DNA from: ZC4RG30 sp039932715
Lineage (GTDB): Bacteria > Pseudomonadota > Gammaproteobacteria > Steroidobacterales > Steroidobacteraceae
Length of the DNA stretch: 64,000 nucleotides
NCBI GenBank assembly: GCA_039932715.1
Contig: JBDTPN010000006.1
Span: 62,001 to 126,000, forward strand
Direction: 5' to 3'
Part shown: positions 27,727 to 35,742 of the stretch, piece by piece
How positions within the stretch are numbered: the first letter of the stretch is position 1
How the letters are laid out: each line of letters starts with the position of its first letter
Notes under the pieces: model-generated
What the model saw: only the letters and a program-made list of their open reading frames with translations
Told to the model about the DNA's origin: nothing
The model's database searches: none
Program-made: the position numbers and the translations under genes

Positions 27727-28427
27727 ATTCGCTGAACCTGGAGCCAGGAGATTTTACAGGACTGCCATTGATGACAAGAACCATTGCCATCACTGACATG
27801 CCTGAGCTTGAATGGAACGCGCTGCTGCCGGAGCCGCGCCACAACTGGACGCACTTCAACAAAATCGACTCTTCAGCGGATCGGGGGCGTAAGTCCCTGT
27901 GCTTCGAAGTTCGAGTCAGGGGGGAGTTGCGCGCCCTGGTTCCCGCATTCATCATGGAACACCGCAATTTTCAGGACTCATGGCATTGGCTCAGGCGGCT
28001 GTATAACCCGCAGGCGCTGGTGCTGGGTTCTCCCCGGGAAGAGACCTGCCCGCTGGGTTTCGCTGCAGGCGTCACATCCCGGGAAAAGCAAGACCTGCTC
28101 AGCACATTGCTGCGATATGCAAATGCCTATGCTCGAAAAAACGAGTGCGACATCCTGGTCGTGAAGCATGCAGACCATGCTGCTGATGAACTCTGGACCC
28201 GGGCATGCGTACCACTGCATCTTCGCAGGCTGACTGACATATCGATCCTCGGCTCCGCGTTGTGCGGGCACCGCGTTGCCAACACTTCGAACTGGTATCG
28301 GTCCCGCGTTTCGTGGTCCAGATGGTCCGAAGCCCTGTTCGATGCGGCGTGTACCGTTGATCTGAATGAGGAAGAAATGTCTTCGCTGGTGCGCCGGCGC
28401 AAAGGCGACAACCAGGCACGTTGCTGA
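27723..28427 (+). CDS. Unrecognised protein, possibly a truncated FemAB/GNAT-type acyltransferase
   Basis: A 234-residue frame. The GTG at 27723 has GAGG at good distance; the ATG at 27771 is the alternative. The pattern of aromatic and charged segments (NWTHFNKID, ALVPAFIMEH, CDILVVKHAD, HLRRLTDISIL) and the late VDLNEEEMSSLVRRR recall the acceptor-side region of FemAB-like GNAT proteins, which are normally 350-400 residues. The ending NQARC is abrupt, so the 3' half may be missing. It overlaps the deacetylase remnant by 4 bp, and together they suggest a decayed cell-envelope operon. I would not assign a function. Confidence 0.4.
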   Translation: MNSLNLEPGDFTGLPLMTRTIAITDMPELEWNALLPEPRHNWTHFNKIDSSADRGRKSLCFEVRVRGELRALVPAFIMEHRNFQDSWHWLRRLYNPQALVLGSPREETCPLGFAAGVTSREKQDLLSTLLRYANAYARKNECDILVVKHADHAADELWTRACVPLHLRRLTDISILGSALCGHRVANTSNWYRSRVSWSRWSEALFDAACTVDLNEEEMSSLVRRRKGDNQARC

Positions 28428-28466
28428 GCGAGTGAACTGTTGTGGCGGCCCGATGGGCTGACTTGA

Positions 28467-29123
28467 CTACTTGAGTTTCCCTTTGATCTTGTCCAGGCCG
28501 GCCTGCGCACAGATCTCATCCTCCGTTCCAATAGGCCCGGCGCCGTGAGCCCCGCTGGACGCGATTGCACCAACCAACACTTTCCCACGCCAAAGCGGCA
28601 AGGCTCCACCAGCAATGAACATGGTCGGTGTCAGACGAGTCAGCATCGATTTGTCCTGCGCAATCGTTGCGCCGACTTTTGAGCTCGGCAACCGGAAGGC
28701 ACGCGAGGTGGCGGCTTTCCTCATCGCAACGAAGACGCTCCCATCAGAACCCTCTTCCGCAAGCAAGGCAAGAGGCTTCCCGACGGCATCCACTACGGCG
28801 GCGGCGATCAGAAACCCTCTCTTGGTACAGGCGTTTACCGCGGCACGCGCAGCTTGCGTTGCCAGATCGAGGGAAATCCCCGCATTTACGTGAGGCTCAG
28901 GCGGCCCAGCGGGCGGCGTTTGCAGCATGGCCGCCAACTGGGCAGGATTTGGAAGCGGAATGAGCTTTCCGGAATCATCCAGCATACCGAAAGGAGGCAA
29001 TGCGTCCGTCGGCAAGCTTCGCGGCGAGGCGATGGTTTCCTTCAATTGGCCTGCACCAAATGCGGGACCGACGGCAATTAAAATCAGCCCGAATCTCAAT
29101 GCGCAATTTACAAACATTTTCAT
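28467..29123 (-). CDS. GlcG/HbpS-family heme-binding-like exported protein
   Basis: A 218-residue exported protein. A signal peptide (residues 1-23) is followed by a linker and a GlcG/HbpS (DUF336) domain from about 78. The domain shows AARAAVNACTKRGFLIAAAVVD, DGSVFVAMRKAATSRAFRLPS and GALPLWRGKVLVGAIASSGA. Family members form octamers and some bind heme or small acids. The ATG at 29123 is favoured by AGGGTG; the frame to 29216 adds 31 unlike residues. It is isolated on its strand, 129 bp downstream of the UPF0210 gene stop. Confidence 0.78.
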   Translation of the reverse strand: MKMFVNCALRFGLILIAVGPAFGAGQLKETIASPRSLPTDALPPFGMLDDSGKLIPLPNPAQLAAMLQTPPAGPPEPHVNAGISLDLATQAARAAVNACTKRGFLIAAAVVDAVGKPLALLAEEGSDGSVFVAMRKAATSRAFRLPSSKVGATIAQDKSMLTRLTPTMFIAGGALPLWRGKVLVGAIASSGAHGAGPIGTEDEICAQAGLDKIKGKLK

Positions 29124-29252
29124 GGCTTCACCCTCAAGACAAGATCCACGTGAGCTGCTATTCATTGCTGACTTTGACCAGAACTTCTGCCGGTATCTTA
29201 TGCATTCGATTACCAATGCTGCCGATGAAGCGACGTCACAATTTGAAGCGGC

Positions 29253-30620
29253 CTAGTTATTGAGGGCCTGAATCGGCGCGGGAATTCTGCCTCCGCGCGC
29301 GATGAATGCATCACTGCGGAAAGGATTGAGCGCCATGACGGGTGCATGGCCCAGGAGCCCACCGTATTCCACGTGGTCCCCAACACCCTTGCCGGGTGCT
29401 GGAATTACCCGGACAGCAGTGGTCTTGCGGTTGATCATGCCGATCGCAGCCTCGTCCGCAATGATGGCCGAAATCGTACTGGCAGGCGTATCGCCAGGCA
29501 CGGCGATCATGTCCAGGCCCACGGAGCAGACGCAGGTCATGGCCTCCAGCTTGTCGAAGGAGATCGCGCCAATCTCGGCCGCTTCAATCATGCCTTCGTC
29601 TTCAGAAACAGGAATGAATGCACCGGAGAGCCCGCCGACATGGCTTGATGCCATTGCACCACCCTTCTTTACGGCATCGTTGAGCAACGCTAGAGCGGCC
29701 GTACTGCCATGGGTACCTACGCGTTCCAGCCCCATTGCCTCCAGGATACGAGCGACAGAATCGCCGCGTGCCGGCGTGGGTGCAAGCGAAAGATCGACTA
29801 TGCCAAAGGGCACGCCGAGCTTGGCAGACGCGACGCGACCGACCAGCTCGCCCATTCGCGTAACCTTGAATGCGGTGCGCTTGATAATGCTGGCGAGCTG
29901 ACCAAAATCGGCCGTCGGTTCCCTTTCAATGGCGCGCAGCACAACGCCAGGTCCGCTCACACCGACGTTCAGCACACAATCAGGCTCACCAATGCCGTGA
30001 AACGCCCCAGCCATGAACGGGTTGTCGTCGACCGCATTACAGAACACAACGAGTTTCGCGCAGCCGATTCCATCGCGATCAGCCGTGAGGCGCGCGGACT
30101 CGACAACGGTCCGGCCCATGAGGGCAATGGCGTCCATGTTCAGGCCCGCCTTCGTAGTACCCACGTTGACCGAACTGCAGACTCGCTCGGTGATAGCCAA
30201 TGCCTGCGGAATTGAATTGATCAACCGACGATCCCCTGGCGTCATCCCCTTGTGCACCAGCGCGGAGAATCCACCGATGAAATTCACCCCCACCTCGCGA
30301 GCGGCCCGATCCAGGTACTCTGCAAACAGGACGTAGTCTTCGGCATCAGACGCCTCAGCGATCAAGGCAATTGGTGTCACGGAGATGCGTTGATTCACTA
30401 TCGGCAGACCGTACTCTCGCTCTATCTCGGCACCAACCGCGACCAGCCGGGCCGCTTGCCGGCAGATCTTGTCATAGGCGCGTAAGGCCGCCGATTTGAG
30501 TTCCGGATGGGCACAGTCGCGCAGACTGATACCCATAGTGATGGTGCGGATGTCGAGTTTCTCCATCTGCACCATGCGGATGGTTTCGAGTATCTCCTGG
30601 GGCGAGAAGTGGAGCGACAC
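29253..30620 (-). CDS. UPF0210/PFL-like family protein (DUF711)
   Basis: A 455-residue cytoplasmic protein of the UPF0210 (DUF711, PFL-like) family, full length for the family. Typical segments are NVGTTKAGLNMDAI, FCNAVDDNPFMAGAFHG, NVGVSGPGVV and GGAMASSHVGGLSGAF. The fold is related to glycyl-radical enzymes but the reaction is unknown. The start is GTG at 30620; AGGGA before it overlaps the stop codon of the ACT-domain gene (TATAGGGAATCC), so translation is coupled. The fixed pairing with the UPF0237 ACT gene implies regulation by a small ligand, probably an amino acid. Confidence 0.82.
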   Translation of the reverse strand: MSLHFSPQEILETIRMVQMEKLDIRTITMGISLRDCAHPELKSAALRAYDKICRQAARLVAVGAEIEREYGLPIVNQRISVTPIALIAEASDAEDYVLFAEYLDRAAREVGVNFIGGFSALVHKGMTPGDRRLINSIPQALAITERVCSSVNVGTTKAGLNMDAIALMGRTVVESARLTADRDGIGCAKLVVFCNAVDDNPFMAGAFHGIGEPDCVLNVGVSGPGVVLRAIEREPTADFGQLASIIKRTAFKVTRMGELVGRVASAKLGVPFGIVDLSLAPTPARGDSVARILEAMGLERVGTHGSTAALALLNDAVKKGGAMASSHVGGLSGAFIPVSEDEGMIEAAEIGAISFDKLEAMTCVCSVGLDMIAVPGDTPASTISAIIADEAAIGMINRKTTAVRVIPAPGKGVGDHVEYGGLLGHAPVMALNPFRSDAFIARGGRIPAPIQALNN

Positions 30621-30627
30621 GGATTCC

Positions 30628-30912
30628 CTATACCCGATGCATGTACTGAAAGACGTCCTCGCGCTGCGCGTCAATCTTCAAGCCCATGGAATCGCCCCGT
30701 GCGTTGAGGCGGTGCTTGAGCTCGTCAAACGACAGCGTGGCTTCTGCGATATCCACCATCATGATCATCGTAAACATGCCACCCATCAACGTCTGGGAGA
30801 TATCAACGATATTGGCCTTCGCGTCGGCCACGATATTGGCCACTGCAGCGATAATGCCTACCTGATCCTGACCCAGGACGGTCACGATAATTCGGGTGGA
30901 TGCGGATGTCAT
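30628..30912 (-). CDS. UPF0237 ACT-domain protein
   Basis: A 94-residue single ACT domain of the UPF0237 type, related to GcvR. It has the start RIIVTVLGQDQVGIIAAVAN, the turn NIVDISQTLM and the MGGMFTMIMMVDI strand. ACT domains bind amino acids and regulate partner proteins. The gene ends 7 bp before the GTG of UPF0210 in the usual order for this pair. No strong ribosome site precedes the ATG at 30912. Confidence 0.82.
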   Translation of the reverse strand: MTSASTRIIVTVLGQDQVGIIAAVANIVADAKANIVDISQTLMGGMFTMIMMVDIAEATLSFDELKHRLNARGDSMGLKIDAQREDVFQYMHRV

Positions 30913-31219
30913 GCAACCATTATTGCAACATCTCCGACCCGATTCAGCACGCCAATGTTATCTGCTCTTGCCTTACAGCCAGAACATCAAGGATGTTTCC
31001 CCGTCATTTGAGAAATCTCAATGTCCATTCTCCATCTGCAACCAGGTTGGACGAAGGCGGCGATCACGGCTGCAACGACCCAGTGGACCGGGAGGCCATT
31101 CTTGCGCCAGTGACCCCAGATGCACTGGAACCATGAAACTCCACACAGCCTGAGTTCCTATTATTGCAGAGTAGCTATAAACTTCTTTGCTGCTCCAAAT
31201 TGCGGGAAGGGATCGTGCG
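30913..31219. other. Intergenic region without a recognisable gene
   Basis: This 307-bp gap separates the divergent ACT-domain gene and the CoA-transferase operon and must hold both promoters. Short frames exist on both strands but none has a ribosome site or family-like sequence. I see no convincing hairpin or repeat. Confidence 0.5.
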
Positions 31220-31921
31220 ATGGCTGGACTGGACAAGCGTGTAGCCGGATACACCGAGGCGCTCGCGGGACTCTCAGACGGCATGACAGTTGCCTCCGGC
31301 GGTTTTGGACTCTGCGGCATTCCGGAAAACCTCATCGCCGAGATTCGCCGTCGCGGCACCAGCGACCTTACGGTCATCTCCAACAATTGCGGCGTCGATG
31401 GATTCGGCCTTGGCCTGCTATTGGAGAATCGACAGATACGCAAGGTGATCGCGTCGTACGTAGGCGAGAATGCAGAGTTTGAACGGCAACTGCTTGCCGG
31501 CGAGATCGAGGTGGAACTCACGCCCCAGGGCACGCTGGCTGAGAAGCTGCGCGCGGGCGGCGCCGGTATTCCGGCATTTTTCACGGCAACCGGTTATGGC
31601 ACGCCGGTCGGCGACGGCAAGCAGGTTCGCGAGTTCAATGGCCGGCCGTGCATCCTCGAGCACTCATTGACTGCCGACTTCGCCATCGTGAAAGGATGGA
31701 AGGCCGACTGGTACGGCAACGTCGTCTACCGGCACACCGCACGCAACTTCAATCCCGCGGTCGCGACCGCGGGTCGCATCACGGTCGTAGAAGTTGAAGA
31801 AATCGTCCCGCCCGGCGCACTCGACCCGGACCAGGTTCACACCCCGGGCATCTACGTCGACCGCCTCATCCAGGGGCGCTTCGAGAAGCGGATCGAAAAC
31901 CGTACCGTGCACAAGGCCTAA
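31220..31921 (+). CDS. 3-oxoacid CoA-transferase subunit A
   Basis: A 233-residue alpha subunit of a family I CoA-transferase (SCOT/AtoD type). Signature segments are MTVASGGFGLCGIPENLI, ISNNCGVDGFGLGLLL and HSLTADFAIVKGWKAD. With subunit B it moves CoA from succinyl-CoA (or another donor) to acetoacetate or a similar 3-oxoacid. The ATG at 31220 has GGAAGGGA seven bases upstream. It is followed after 10 bp by subunit B and then a thiolase, giving a short pathway for ketone-body or polyhydroxybutyrate-derived acetoacetate. Confidence 0.85.
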   Translation: MAGLDKRVAGYTEALAGLSDGMTVASGGFGLCGIPENLIAEIRRRGTSDLTVISNNCGVDGFGLGLLLENRQIRKVIASYVGENAEFERQLLAGEIEVELTPQGTLAEKLRAGGAGIPAFFTATGYGTPVGDGKQVREFNGRPCILEHSLTADFAIVKGWKADWYGNVVYRHTARNFNPAVATAGRITVVEVEEIVPPGALDPDQVHTPGIYVDRLIQGRFEKRIENRTVHKA

Positions 31922-31931
31922 GGCAGAAAAG

Positions 31932-32588
31932 ATGGCACTGACGAGAGACCAGATGGCCATGCGTGTCGCACGCGAGTTGCAGGATGGCTACTACGTCAAC
32001 CTTGGCATCGGCATACCGACCTTGGTCGCAAATCACGTACCGCCAGGCATCGAAGTCATGCTGCAGTCGGAGAACGGACTGCTGGGAATGGGCCCATTTC
32101 CGACCGTTGAGCAGATCGATGCCGACATGATCAACGCCGGCAAGCAGACCGTCACCGCCCTGCCCGGCGCGGCCATCTTCTCGTCGGCGGACTCCTTCGC
32201 GATGATCCGTGGCGGGCATGTCGACCTTACCGTGCTTGGCGCTTTCGAAGTGGACGTAGTGGGCAACATTGCCTCGTGGATGATTCCTGGCAAGCTCGTG
32301 AAGGGCATGGGCGGCGCCATGGATCTCGTAGCGGGCGCGGAGAACATCATCGTGATGATGATGCACGCATCGAAAGACGGGGAATCAAAGCTGCTCGAAC
32401 GCTGCACGCTGCCGCTTACCGGCAGTGGCTGCATCCGTCGCGTGCTCACAGACCTTGGCCTGTTTGAGATCGTGAACGGGTCCTTCGTACTCCGCGAGCG
32501 CGCACCGGGCGTACCCATCGCCGAAATCCGCGCCAAGACGGCCGGCAGACTGGTCGCGGCGGACGACGCGCCAGAGATGCTCCTCTAG
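31932..32588 (+). CDS. 3-oxoacid CoA-transferase subunit B
   Basis: A 218-residue beta subunit. The catalytic Glu that forms the CoA thioester lies in QSENGLLGMGP, after the oxyanion-region motif YVNLGIGIPTLVAN. The DLVAGAENIIVMM and CTLPLTG segments complete the family pattern. The ribosome site AGGCAG precedes the ATG at 31932. It forms the heterodimer or heterotetramer with subunit A, encoded 10 bp upstream, and is followed by the thiolase after 22 bp. Confidence 0.86.
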   Translation: MALTRDQMAMRVARELQDGYYVNLGIGIPTLVANHVPPGIEVMLQSENGLLGMGPFPTVEQIDADMINAGKQTVTALPGAAIFSSADSFAMIRGGHVDLTVLGAFEVDVVGNIASWMIPGKLVKGMGGAMDLVAGAENIIVMMMHASKDGESKLLERCTLPLTGSGCIRRVLTDLGLFEIVNGSFVLRERAPGVPIAEIRAKTAGRLVAADDAPEMLL

Positions 32589-32610
32589 TTACGTCAGGCA
32601 GACAGCACGT

Positions 32611-33789
32611 ATGCAAGACGTCGTCATCGTCGCCGCAGCCCGCACGGCCATCGGCAGCTTCCTGGGCACCCTCTCGCAGATACCCGCCGTGGACCTCGGC
32701 GCAACCGTCATCCGCGCGCTGCTCGAACGCTCCGGCGTGACGCCTGATGCCATCGAGGAGGTGATTCTCGGTCACGTGCTGACTGCAGGCGCCGGCCAGA
32801 ACACCGCGCGCCAGACCGCAATGAAGGCGGGATTGCCGGCCACGACTCCATCGATGTCGATAAATAAGGTCTGCGGCTCGGGCCTGCGCGCGGTGCAGAT
32901 TGCGACGCAGGTGATCCGTCTCGGCGACGCCGAGGCTGTGATCGCCGGTGGCATGGAAAGCATGAGCCTGGCACCGTTTGTCGTACCGGGACTGCGCACG
33001 GGCGTGCGCATGGGCCACAGCAAGGTCATCGACACAATGATCCAGGACGGACTGTGGGACGCGTTCAACGATTACCACATGGGCGTTACCGCGGAAAATC
33101 TCGCGAGGCGTCACGGAATTACGCGTGAGGAACAGGATGCCTATGCGGCCGAATCACAGCGGCGCGCCGCCGCGGCGATATCGCTGGGACGCTTCGAAGC
33201 CGAGATCGTCCCGGTGCCGGTGCCAAGCCGCAAGGGCGATCCAGTGCCGTTCATGCAGGACGAACAGCCCCGCGCGGACTCAACTGCTGCCACCCTTGCG
33301 AAGCTCAGACCCGCGTTCGACAAGCAGGGAACAGTAACGGCCGGCAATGCATCCACCCTTAATGACGGCGCCGCCGCCGTTCTCCTGATGAGCGCCACCC
33401 GGGCAAAGTCGCTGGGCCTCAGGCCGCTTGCGCGCGTCGTGGCTTACGCGAGCGCGGGGGTTGATCCCTCCGTGATGGGCGAAGGGCCGGTGCCGGCAAC
33501 CCAGCGGTGCCTCGCACGAGCCGGCTGGCAGATCAAGGACGTCGACCTCATCGAGGCCAATGAGGCCTTTGCAGCACAGGCACTCACTGTGGCCAAGCTG
33601 CTGGGCCTCGACACATCCCGCGTGAACGTAAACGGCGGTGCAATTGCTCTCGGCCATCCGATCGGGGCCTCGGGCTGCCGCATTCTCGTGACGCTGTTGC
33701 ATGAGATGCAGCAACGGGAAGCACGTCGCGGACTCGCCACGCTATGCATCGGCGGCGGTCAGGGCGTCGCATTGGCCGTCGAACGCTAG
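32611..33789 (+). CDS. Acetyl-CoA C-acyltransferase (thiolase)
   Basis: A 392-residue biosynthetic-type thiolase that interconverts two acetyl-CoA and acetoacetyl-CoA. The nucleophilic Cys is in KVCGSGLRAV near residue 90, the His is in ALGHPIGASG near 350, and the second Cys is in LCIGGGQGVAL near 380. The substrate-loop GMESMSLAP is also present. The length is standard. It is third in the CoA-transferase operon, so it probably cleaves acetoacetyl-CoA made by the transferase. A further 158 bp to the convergent esterase contain no recognisable feature. Confidence 0.87.
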   Translation: MQDVVIVAAARTAIGSFLGTLSQIPAVDLGATVIRALLERSGVTPDAIEEVILGHVLTAGAGQNTARQTAMKAGLPATTPSMSINKVCGSGLRAVQIATQVIRLGDAEAVIAGGMESMSLAPFVVPGLRTGVRMGHSKVIDTMIQDGLWDAFNDYHMGVTAENLARRHGITREEQDAYAAESQRRAAAAISLGRFEAEIVPVPVPSRKGDPVPFMQDEQPRADSTAATLAKLRPAFDKQGTVTAGNASTLNDGAAAVLLMSATRAKSLGLRPLARVVAYASAGVDPSVMGEGPVPATQRCLARAGWQIKDVDLIEANEAFAAQALTVAKLLGLDTSRVNVNGGAIALGHPIGASGCRILVTLLHEMQQREARRGLATLCIGGGQGVALAVER

Positions 33790-33947
33790 AGCAGGCGCAC
33801 TGCAACGCCGTGGGTTCTCTCCTTCTTGACTATGCTCGGTTAAGAAGTTGACGCCGCAGTCCGAACCGATCGAGATCGGCCGGCAGACGAGGTGCGGTCC
33901 ACGTCCTGCCTACATCCAACAACTTCGCGGCGCAACGCAGTCATTGC

Positions 33948-35483
33948 CTACTGCTCTTTCCGAATACGCTCAAAGTACGGATCAAACACTCTCACCTGCT
34001 CCAGCACCGGGTACGTGCGCGCACTGGGCGCGGCATCAAATACCATCACTTGCTGGTTCTTGTCGGTGAACGCAGGCCACTGCGGCAGGTCCTTGCCGTT
34101 GGGATTGCCCATCACGGCGAAATTTACGTAGTACGAACTGATCATGTCGGACAAGGCCAGATCTTCTGGGCTCGGTGTCCTGCGACCAGCCAGTGTCTGG
34201 AAGGCAAAGGGAACATCGCTGCCATGGCCCGAACCTTCGGCCTGCGGGGCATGGTTGTTGTAGTAATAGCTGAATACCATGCCTTTGCCTTGCTTGGATT
34301 GTTCCCGCGCCCATGTCCAGGCGTTCCAGGCAAACGAGGTGTCGTTCCTCACATGGCGTGTCGCCCTGAGGGCATCGGCGTTACTTGCATGCGGGTATGC
34401 GCTGAGCACACTCTCGGCCTGCGCGCCGAACTGTTCCCTGATCTGCTTTTCGAAAGCGGCAGGGGTTACCTCCTTGGGTCCACCGAATACAATGGTTTCA
34501 TCGGATGCGTGTCCCAGCAGCACCGGCGTATCATTGAATTTGTGCTGCTGGTACAGCGTGTAAAGATCCTTCGACAACACGTATCCATCTGCCGCGGGCC
34601 GGAACGACATGCCGCCACCGGTGGCTGCCTGAATAGTGTCCGCACTGAGCTTGCGCGCCTCGGCGACATTCTTCACACCCAGCATGGCGAGGAACGCACT
34701 CCCGGTGGCCTCCGCAATGTGGAGCTGAGGAATGCTCATCCCGAAACCACCCTGCTCGGAAGCCTGAAGCGGAGCGAACGAACCGCCGCTCATAGCGATG
34801 ACCTTGTGGAACATCCCTTTAGGCAATGGGCTGGCCGCGAGAATACTGACGGCCCCAGCACCGGCTGAGTGCCCAAAGATGGTGACGTTGCCAGGGTCGC
34901 CACCGAAGGCGGAGATGTTGGACCGCACCCACTGAAGCCCAGCGACCAAGTCCTGGATGCCGTAGGTTCCCGAGCCGTGCCCACTTTCGCGGCTGAGCTC
35001 TGGATGCGCCATGAAGCCGTACGGACCGAGACGATACGCGAGGCTGACAAGTACCACTCCCTTCTTGGCAAACCCCGTGCCGTCATACATGCCGATGCTG
35101 GTTGAGCCCCCGACATATCCACCGCCGTGGATCCATACAACCACGGGAACCTTCGCCTTGGCCGATTTCGCTGGTGTCCACACATTCAGGTACAGGCAGT
35201 CCTCACTGACAGCCGCAGTGTTGCCCTGGGTGTTGGGCGCCTGCATGCACGCATCAGCAAAGGCATCGGCCTTCTTGACGCCGGTCCAAGGCCTGACCGG
35301 AGCAGGCGCCTTCCAGCGCAGGTCACCTACTGGCGGCGCGGCAAACGCAATGCCCTTGAAAATCGAGATTCCGCCGTCGACAACACCACTGACTTCGCCC
35401 CCGGTGACTTTGGCCTGAGTGATCTGTGCGAGTGCTGCGTGAGCAGGTAAAACGATTAACAAAGCCAGAGCAATTGCACGCAT
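33948..35483 (-). CDS. Exported type-B carboxylesterase
   Basis: A 511-residue secreted carboxylesterase of the alpha/beta-hydrolase type-B (PnbA) family. The signal peptide is residues 1-20. The oxyanion loop is WIHGGGYVGGS, the nucleophile Ser is in FGHSAGAGAVS, the acid is the Glu of ASDETIVFGG and the His is in GSGHGSDVPF. It likely cleaves small aromatic or aliphatic esters in the periplasm. The second ATG (35483) fits the GGGGGG ribosome site better than 35489. A LacI-operator-like sequence lies 110 bp upstream. Confidence 0.8.
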   Translation of the reverse strand: MRAIALALLIVLPAHAALAQITQAKVTGGEVSGVVDGGISIFKGIAFAAPPVGDLRWKAPAPVRPWTGVKKADAFADACMQAPNTQGNTAAVSEDCLYLNVWTPAKSAKAKVPVVVWIHGGGYVGGSTSIGMYDGTGFAKKGVVLVSLAYRLGPYGFMAHPELSRESGHGSGTYGIQDLVAGLQWVRSNISAFGGDPGNVTIFGHSAGAGAVSILAASPLPKGMFHKVIAMSGGSFAPLQASEQGGFGMSIPQLHIAEATGSAFLAMLGVKNVAEARKLSADTIQAATGGGMSFRPAADGYVLSKDLYTLYQQHKFNDTPVLLGHASDETIVFGGPKEVTPAAFEKQIREQFGAQAESVLSAYPHASNADALRATRHVRNDTSFAWNAWTWAREQSKQGKGMVFSYYYNNHAPQAEGSGHGSDVPFAFQTLAGRRTPSPEDLALSDMISSYYVNFAVMGNPNGKDLPQWPAFTDKNQQVMVFDAAPSARTYPVLEQVRVFDPYFERIRKEQ

Positions 35484-35592
35484 GATCATTACCCCCCAAT
35501 CTTGTGATGCCGCCGACCGATCCGGCCGGATCCTAAACGGATATCCCCGCCGCGGCCGGAGTTCTACCTGACATGAAGCACAATCTCCGACG

Positions 35593-35604
35593 GCAAACGA
35601 TTGC
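35593..35604. promoter_or_regulatory. LacI-operator-like site upstream of the carboxylesterase
   Basis: GCAAACGATTGC has one mismatch to the perfect operator at 19663. It lies in the 259-bp divergent gap between the carboxylesterase and the RNB exonuclease. The similarity is short, so it may belong to another LacI-family regulator or be chance. Confidence 0.3.
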
Positions 35605-35742
35605 ACGTCGATAATACACGGCTGAGCGGCGCGCTTCACTTGCGCTGAGAACTTGGTTTGGCATGCGCAGTCGCCAGCACCATGCAAACTGCGCAGCAAC
35701 TGGTGACGACCCACTCCTGCATCGAGCGCGTATGATCTGCGT

